Shown piece by piece: positions 13,907 through 17,820 of a DNA stretch of 17,820 bases (position 1 is its first letter; each line of letters opens with the position of its first letter). Location: contig JBKBKV010000038.1 of the NCBI GenBank assembly GCA_046294495.1, forward strand, positions 1 through 17,820. The letters are read 5' to 3'. The notes below the pieces were generated by a model. That model made no database searches. It saw nothing but the letters and a program-made list of their open reading frames with translations, and was not told the origin of the DNA. This DNA comes from HRBIN23 sp046294495 (lineage in GTDB: Bacteria > Chloroflexota > Dehalococcoidia > Lucifugimonadales > HRBIN23). The position numbers were made by a program, and so were the translations under genes.

Positions 13907-14277
13907 TCCAGCGCTACACCCGCCTGCTAGTCGCCGATAACTCCGGTGCAAAGGTCATCATGTGCATAAATATCCCTGGGTATGGTTACCGGCGTTACGC
14001 CCAGTTAGGGGATGTTATCATCGCCTCCGTCAAAGAGGCGATACCCAACGCCCCTGACCCCGTCAAAGAGGGGAAGGTGGTAAGGGCAGTAGTTGTGCGC
14101 CAAAGCCACCCCTACCGGCGCCCCGACGGGACATTTGTGCGCTTTGACGACAACGCAGCGGTTATCCTGGGGGATGGGAAGAACCCCCTGGGGAGCCGTG
14201 TGCTGGGGCCAGTGGCCCGAGAACTGCGGGAGAGGGCCTTCACCCGCATCCTCTCCCTTGCCCCTGAAGTGGTATAG
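13903..14277 (+). CDS. rplN: 50S ribosomal protein L14
   Basis: L14 lies at the subunit interface and takes part in bridge B8. The start is GTG 13903, giving (M)IQRYTRLLVADNSGAK, the normal L14 N-terminus; AAGGAGGG at about 13887-13894 supports it. The 124-aa length is usual for the family. Other motifs are YAQLGDVIIASVKEA, VVRAVVVRQSHPYRRPDG and FDDNAAVILGDGKNPLGSR. The 4-nt overlap with rpsQ indicates reinitiation coupling. Confidence 0.97.
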   Translation: MIQRYTRLLVADNSGAKVIMCINIPGYGYRRYAQLGDVIIASVKEAIPNAPDPVKEGKVVRAVVVRQSHPYRRPDGTFVRFDDNAAVILGDGKNPLGSRVLGPVARELRERAFTRILSLAPEVV

Positions 14278-14298
14278 CGTGCAAGGGGATTCAAGGAT

Positions 14299-14625
14299 AT
14301 GGCTCAGAAGATACGCAAAGGCGACACCGTTATGGTGATGGTGGGCAAGGATCGCGGAAAGACGGGGCGCGTCCAGCGCGTCTTCCCCAAGGAGCAGAGG
14401 GTTCTGGTTGAAGGGGTGAATATCTTGAAGCGCCATCTGCGTCCACGCCCCGGCGTGCGCCAGGCTGGGATTGTGGCCCTTGAAGCCCCCGTTCACTGGT
14501 CAAAAGTGCGCCTGGTCTGTCCCCATTGCCAGAAGCCTGTGCGGGTAGGGTTTCGCGTCTTGGAAGACGGGCGTAAAGTGAGGGTATGCAAGAGATGCAA
14601 CGAGACGATAGAGACCAGCCAGTAA
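14299..14625 (+). CDS. rplX: 50S ribosomal protein L24
   Basis: L24 is one of two initiators of 50S assembly. The 108-aa protein has a KOW motif, KIRKGDTVMVMVGKDRGKTG (residues about 4-23), then EGVNILKRHLRP. A possible zinc site is formed by CPHC and CKRC near residues 75-100, as in many bacterial L24 proteins. AAGGGGATTCAAGG precedes the ATG. The 3' end overlaps the annotated rplE start by 40 nt. Confidence 0.97.
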   Translation: MAQKIRKGDTVMVMVGKDRGKTGRVQRVFPKEQRVLVEGVNILKRHLRPRPGVRQAGIVALEAPVHWSKVRLVCPHCQKPVRVGFRVLEDGRKVRVCKRCNETIETSQ

Positions 14626-15440
14626 CCCTCCACGGGCAGGAGACCCCTCAACCTGCCCAGAGACAGCGCCGCGCCTCCCGTCCACCCCCGGCCGAGGAGC
14701 CGACGCCGGAAACCCCTTCTGCCCCGACCAGGCGTCGGCGCGGTGGAGAAGAGACACGGCCCAAAGGGGGCCAGGGGCCAAAGCCTGAAGGCTCCCCCGC
14801 TGTCCAAGAGAGCCGCTCCCAGCCGAAGAAGCCCGCCACCGAGGAGCCCACCACTCCCACCCTACAGGGAAGGGTCGTTCCGACGCTCCTGCGCCGCTAC
14901 AGGGAAGAGGTAGTGCCAACCCTGATGCGGGAGTTCAGTTACCATAATCCTTTGCAGGCCCCTAGGGTGAGCAAAGTGGTGCTCAACATCGGCCTGGGCG
15001 AGGCGGTTACAAACCCCAAGGCCGTAGAGGCTGCTGTCCGAGACCTCTCACTCATTTCGGGCCAGAAGCCTGTGGTAACAAAGGCCAAGAAGGCCATAGC
15101 CTCTTTCAAGGTGCGCCGAGGACAGCCGGTGGGGGTTATGTGCACCCTGCGAGGCGACCGCATGTATTTCTTCCTAGAGAAGTTGTTCTTCGCATCCCTC
15201 CCCCGTATCCGCGACTTCCGGGGAACGCCCCGCAACGCTTTTGACGGGCGAGGGAACTATTCCCTGGGGATCGCGGAGCAGATTATTTTCCCAGAGATAG
15301 AATATGGACAGATAGACCGCTTGCGCGGCCTACAGGTAAATATCTGCACCACGGCCCGCTCCGACCGAGAGGGAGCCCGTCTGCTGGAACTCCTGGGCAT
15401 GCCCTTCGCACGAGAGCGCACAGCGGGCGGTGTTGCATAA
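14586..15440 (+). CDS. rplE: 50S ribosomal protein L5 with long disordered N-terminal extension
   Basis: L5 carries 5S rRNA into the central protuberance. The conserved protein starts near residue 100 with LLRRYREEVVPTLMREF, then VSKVVLNIGLGEA, GQKPVVTKAKKAIASFKVR, RDFRGTPRNAFDGRGNYSLG and EIEYGQID, about 185 aa as usual. Before it lie about 95 residues rich in Pro, Arg, Glu, Gln, Thr and Gly. No ATG, GTG or TTG occurs in frame between codon 4 (14595) and a GTG at 14913 that already lies inside the conserved part. The extension is therefore probably translated, unless CTG 14889 is used. The start at 14586 or 14595 lies within rplX. Confidence 0.93.
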   Translation: MQEMQRDDRDQPVTLHGQETPQPAQRQRRASRPPPAEEPTPETPSAPTRRRRGGEETRPKGGQGPKPEGSPAVQESRSQPKKPATEEPTTPTLQGRVVPTLLRRYREEVVPTLMREFSYHNPLQAPRVSKVVLNIGLGEAVTNPKAVEAAVRDLSLISGQKPVVTKAKKAIASFKVRRGQPVGVMCTLRGDRMYFFLEKLFFASLPRIRDFRGTPRNAFDGRGNYSLGIAEQIIFPEIEYGQIDRLRGLQVNICTTARSDREGARLLELLGMPFARERTAGGVA

Positions 15441-15464
15441 TAGAAGTAAGGAGCCAATAAAGGT

Positions 15465-15650
15465 ATGGCACGTAAAGCCATGATCGCCAAAGCCCTGCGC
15501 CCGCCCAAGTTCGCGGTGCGCAAGCGCAACCGGTGCTCTCTGTGCGGGAGGCCTAGGGCCTACATACGCCACTTCGGCTTGTGTCGCATCTGTTTCCGCA
15601 CCCTCGCCCTGCGGGGGGAACTCCCCGGGGTGCGGAAGGCCAGTTGGTAG
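15465..15650 (+). CDS. rpsN: 30S ribosomal protein S14, zinc-binding type
   Basis: S14 is a late 30S head protein. This 61-aa form carries CSLC (about residues 24-27) and CRIC (about 40-43), the four-cysteine zinc site of the short C+ type. It also has the conserved RHFGLCRICFRTLALRGELPG and the terminal KASW. GGAGCC stands before the ATG, 24 nt after rplE. No zinc-free paralogue is in the window. Confidence 0.97.
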   Translation: MARKAMIAKALRPPKFAVRKRNRCSLCGRPRAYIRHFGLCRICFRTLALRGELPGVRKASW

Positions 15651-15659
15651 GAAAGGGCC

Positions 15660-16055
15660 ATGTTGACAGACCCTATCGCTGACATGCTTACCCGTATCCG
15701 TAATGCCTGTGCTGTGGGGAAGGAGGAGGTGCTCGTTCCATTTTCCCGTCTGAAGCGGGAAATAGCGCGGGTATTGAAGGAGCAGGGCCTAATCCTCGGC
15801 TATGAAGAGGTGCAGGACGGGACCAGGAAGGCGTTGAAAATCCTCCTGGCCTACACACCCGATAAGGAACCACTGATTCACGGCATCAAGCGGGTCAGCA
15901 AACCCGGCCTGCGAATCTATGTGGGTAAGGACGGCATCCCACGCTCCCGAGGACGTTTGGGGGTGGCTATCCTTACCACTCCCCAGGGTGTGCTGGCCGG
16001 ACACGAGGCGCGCCGCCGGGGGATCGGTGGCGAAGTCTTGTGTATCGTGTGGTAG
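15660..16055 (+). CDS. rpsH: 30S ribosomal protein S8
   Basis: S8 binds 16S rRNA helix 21. In E. coli it also represses the spc operon by binding near rplE. The 131-aa product has DPIADMLTRIRNACAVGKEEV (residues about 4-24), the core with VSKPGLRIYVGKDGIP, and LGVAILTTPQGVLAGHEARR with GGEVLCIVW at the end. The length is standard. It begins 9 nt after rpsN behind AGGAAAGG and is followed after 8 nt by rplF. Confidence 0.98.
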   Translation: MLTDPIADMLTRIRNACAVGKEEVLVPFSRLKREIARVLKEQGLILGYEEVQDGTRKALKILLAYTPDKEPLIHGIKRVSKPGLRIYVGKDGIPRSRGRLGVAILTTPQGVLAGHEARRRGIGGEVLCIVW

Positions 16056-16063
16056 GGGGAAGC

Positions 16064-16609
16064 ATGTCTCGTATCGGACGCCGCCCCATACCCATACCGA
16101 GTGGGGTCCAGGTTACTGTAGAACCTGGAAACCGTGTATCCGTGAAAGGGCCCCTGGGGAGCCTTACCCAGACCTTCTCCCCCAGCCTCACCATTCGGGT
16201 GCAGGACAGGGCTGTGGTAGTGGAACGCTCCTCCGACGAGGGCCGAGACCGCGCCCTTCACGGTCTGGCCCGCGCCCTTCTACAGAATATGGTGGTTGGG
16301 GTTACCCAGGGCTACCAGAAGGTGCTAGAGGTTACGGGTGTGGGCTACAGGGCCGAACTGCGTGGCAACACCCTCGTCCTTCAGGTGGGCATGGCCTACC
16401 GCCCCGAGGTGGAAGCACCCCCTGGGGTAAAACTAGCCGTGGAGGGGGGCAACCGCATCATCGTTTCGGGCGCCGACAAGCAGGCTGTGGGGCAAGTAGC
16501 CGCACACATTCGGGCTATCCGTCCTGCAGACCCTTACAAAGGCAAGGGCATCCGCTACGCCGGCGAGGCCATCACCTTGAAACCCGGAAAGAAAGCCGCT
16601 AAGAAGTAG
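16064..16609 (+). CDS. rplF: 50S ribosomal protein L6
   Basis: L6 sits near the sarcin-ricin loop and the factor-binding site. ATG 16064 gives MSRIGRRPIPIPSGVQV, the normal N-terminus, and 181 aa; an upstream in-frame ATG at 16040 lies within rpsH. GGGGGA precedes the chosen start. Both repeats of the fold are visible: VKGPLGSLTQTFSP in the first, GYQKVLEVTGVGYRAEL at the junction, and GADKQAVGQVAAHIRAIR with PYKGKGIRYAGE in the second. Confidence 0.98.
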   Translation: MSRIGRRPIPIPSGVQVTVEPGNRVSVKGPLGSLTQTFSPSLTIRVQDRAVVVERSSDEGRDRALHGLARALLQNMVVGVTQGYQKVLEVTGVGYRAELRGNTLVLQVGMAYRPEVEAPPGVKLAVEGGNRIIVSGADKQAVGQVAAHIRAIRPADPYKGKGIRYAGEAITLKPGKKAAKK

Positions 16610-16622
16610 TCAGGGAAAAGGT

Positions 16623-17027
16623 ATGAACACGGTAGCAACGCGCACCAAGTGGCCTATCCCGATCAAATGGAAGACGCCCAGACTGCGGCGCATTCGCCGT
16701 CATTTGCGTATCCGTAAAAGGGTGCGCGGCACCCCTACCCGCCCTCGCCTGGCCGTCTTTCGTAGTAACCAGCATATCTATGCGCAGATTATTGACGACA
16801 CCCGTGGGCACACCCTGGCCTCTGCTTCAGACCTAGACCCGGAGGTGCGCGACCTCTGCGTAGGCAAACGGAAGACGGAGCGGGCTACCCTGGTGGGGCG
16901 CCTGCTTGCCCAGAGGGCCAAATCCGCTGGGATAGAGAGGGTGGTCTTTGACAGGGGGGGCTTCCGCTACCATGGACGGGTGAAAGCCCTGGCCGATGCC
17001 GCCCGGGAAGGAGGTCTCCAGTTCTAA
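16623..17027 (+). CDS. rplR: 50S ribosomal protein L18
   Basis: L18 binds 5S rRNA together with L5. The 134-aa protein has RRHLRIRKRVRGTPTRPRLAV with the RNA-binding basic region (about residues 25-45), FRSNQHIYAQIIDD, and FDRGGFRYHGRVKALADAARE at the end. It is somewhat longer than the usual 117-122 aa because of about 15 added N-terminal residues. AGGGAAAAGG fixes the start 13 nt after rplF. Its TAA overlaps the rpsE ATG by one base. Confidence 0.97.
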   Translation: MNTVATRTKWPIPIKWKTPRLRRIRRHLRIRKRVRGTPTRPRLAVFRSNQHIYAQIIDDTRGHTLASASDLDPEVRDLCVGKRKTERATLVGRLLAQRAKSAGIERVVFDRGGFRYHGRVKALADAAREGGLQF

Positions 17028-17560
17028 TGGCATCTCCCTATGAGCGTGCACCTAAAGTGAAAGCCGAAGACCTCCCTGGCGCCAACCTCCAGGACAAGGT
17101 CATTATGATTCGCCGAGTTGCCAAGGTTACGGCCGGGGGCAAGCACTTGCGTTTCAACGCCTTGGTCGTAGTAGGTGATGGGCAAGGGCATGTGGGAATT
17201 GGCCTGGGCAAGGCCGACGCCGTGCCCGACGCGGTGCGTAAGGGCCAGTCCATCGCCCGGCGTAACCTAATTAGGGTGCCTATGGCCGGTTCTACCATCC
17301 CCCATGAGGTTATCGCCAAGTTTGACGCCTCCAAGGTAATGTTGCGCCCGGCTGTGCCTGGCACGGGCGTTGTGGCAGGGGCCACGGTGCGGGCGGTGGT
17401 GGAAGCGGCTGGTATCCGCGACATCCTGACCAAGGCCCTGGGCAACACCAACCCTGTAAACCTCGCCAAAGCCACTATGGATGCCCTGGCCTCGCTACGA
17501 AGCCCCGAAGAGGAGTCGGCCAAACGAGAGGCCGTGAAGACCTCTCCAACGGCCGCGTAG
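17027..17560 (+). CDS. rpsE: 30S ribosomal protein S5
   Basis: S5 lines the mRNA entry channel and affects accuracy. The 177-aa protein has DKVIMIRRVAKVTAGGKHLRF (residues about 22-42), VVVGDGQGHVGIGLGKA, and TGVVAGATVRAVVEAAGI with DILTKALGNTNPVNLAKAT. GGAAGGAGG at about 17007-17015 lies inside rplR. The TAATG junction implies coupled translation. The C-terminus has a short Ser/Glu/Thr-rich tail. Confidence 0.98.
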   Translation: MASPYERAPKVKAEDLPGANLQDKVIMIRRVAKVTAGGKHLRFNALVVVGDGQGHVGIGLGKADAVPDAVRKGQSIARRNLIRVPMAGSTIPHEVIAKFDASKVMLRPAVPGTGVVAGATVRAVVEAAGIRDILTKALGNTNPVNLAKATMDALASLRSPEEESAKREAVKTSPTAA

Positions 17561-17571
17561 CAGGGGAAGAT

Positions 17572-17799
17572 ATGGCCACTGTATTGCGTATCACCCTGGT
17601 GCGGAGCCCTATAGGCTCTAAGGCTTACCAGAAAGAGACCCTGAAGGCACTGGGGCTCAGGAGGGTGTCCCAAAGCGTGTTGCGTGAGGACTCCCCCTCT
17701 CTGCAGGGAATGCTCCGCACCGTTAGCCATCTAGTGCATGTAGAGGAGGTGCAGGAGGTGGCCTCCTCGTCGTCTGCACCCACATTGAGAGAGGGATAG
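17572..17799 (+). CDS. rpmD: 50S ribosomal protein L30
   Basis: L30 is a small 50S protein. The 75-aa product begins with LRITLVRSPIGSKAYQKETLKALGL in the expected place (about residues 5-29) and RRVSQSVLREDSPSLQGMLRTV, both typical. It exceeds the usual 58-62 aa by a Ser-rich tail. AGGGGAAGA precedes the ATG. rplO follows after 4 nt. Confidence 0.96.
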   Translation: MATVLRITLVRSPIGSKAYQKETLKALGLRRVSQSVLREDSPSLQGMLRTVSHLVHVEEVQEVASSSSAPTLREG

Positions 17800-17803
17800 T
17801 AGT

Positions 17804-17820
17804 ATGGTGAAGTTGCACGA
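17804..17820 (+). CDS. rplO: 50S ribosomal protein L15, first codons only
   Basis: ATG 17804 begins MVKLH and runs off the window. The residues match the normal L15 start (M-K-L-H-x-L), and rplO regularly follows rpmD in spc operons. GAGAGGGA lies about 10 nt upstream. Confidence 0.85.

Overview
The window joins two very different regions. Positions 5390-17820 hold an almost complete bacterial str-S10-spc ribosomal protein cluster on the + strand: rpsL, rpsG, fusA, rpsJ, rplC, rplD, rplW, rplB, rpsS, rplV, rpsC, rplP, rpmC, rpsQ, rplN, rplX, rplE, rpsN (zinc type), rpsH, rplF, rplR, rpsE, rpmD and the first codons of rplO. Every gene there is open and in the standard order. Positions 1-4690 are a minus-strand accessory region: a type I-G (formerly I-U) CRISPR-Cas operon reading cas3, csb3 (Cas8-like), csb1 (Cas7), with a broken IS256-family transposase immediately upstream of cas3. 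The source is a moderately high-GC bacterium. The four-cysteine-type S14, the S12 insertion and the absence of tuf after fusA would fit Chloroflexota, but this placement is tentative and was not tested by any search.

Region by region: 1-104 is the start of csb1, cut by the window edge. 101-1002 is csb3, whose frame is broken near 470-525. 999-3790 is cas3, helicase first and HD nuclease last as in type I-G, with one frame break in a run of six C (coding strand). 3805-4687 is the C-terminal part of an IS256-type transposase with its own frame break. Its terminal-repeat-like end lies about 12 nt upstream of the cas3 ribosome binding site. 4691-5208 has no convincing gene but several GC-rich hairpins. 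5209-5253 looks like the 3' half of a tRNA without a 5' half, the usual scar of an integrative element. 5339-5425 carries a strong sigma70-type promoter with repeated GCGTAACC motifs in front of rpsL.

The ribosomal genes fall into two transcription blocks. rpsL-rpsG-fusA starts from the 5367-5395 promoter. A 211-nt gap after fusA contains a second promoter candidate and a compact predicted leader fold in front of rpsJ. From rpsJ onward genes are spaced by 0-24 nt or overlap by up to 40 nt, as expected for one translationally coupled operon.

The most unusual points are these. All three frame breaks lie in the cas/IS part and none in 12 kb of ribosomal genes. A tRNA scar sits at the junction. 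A promoter-like sequence inside the IS remnant could drive cas3. L5 has a roughly 95-residue Pro/Arg/Glu-rich N-terminal extension with no internal start codon that could remove it. S12 has a proline where a lysine tied to streptomycin sensitivity normally sits. The S10 leader has a long-range closing stem that starts at the predicted transcript 5' end.
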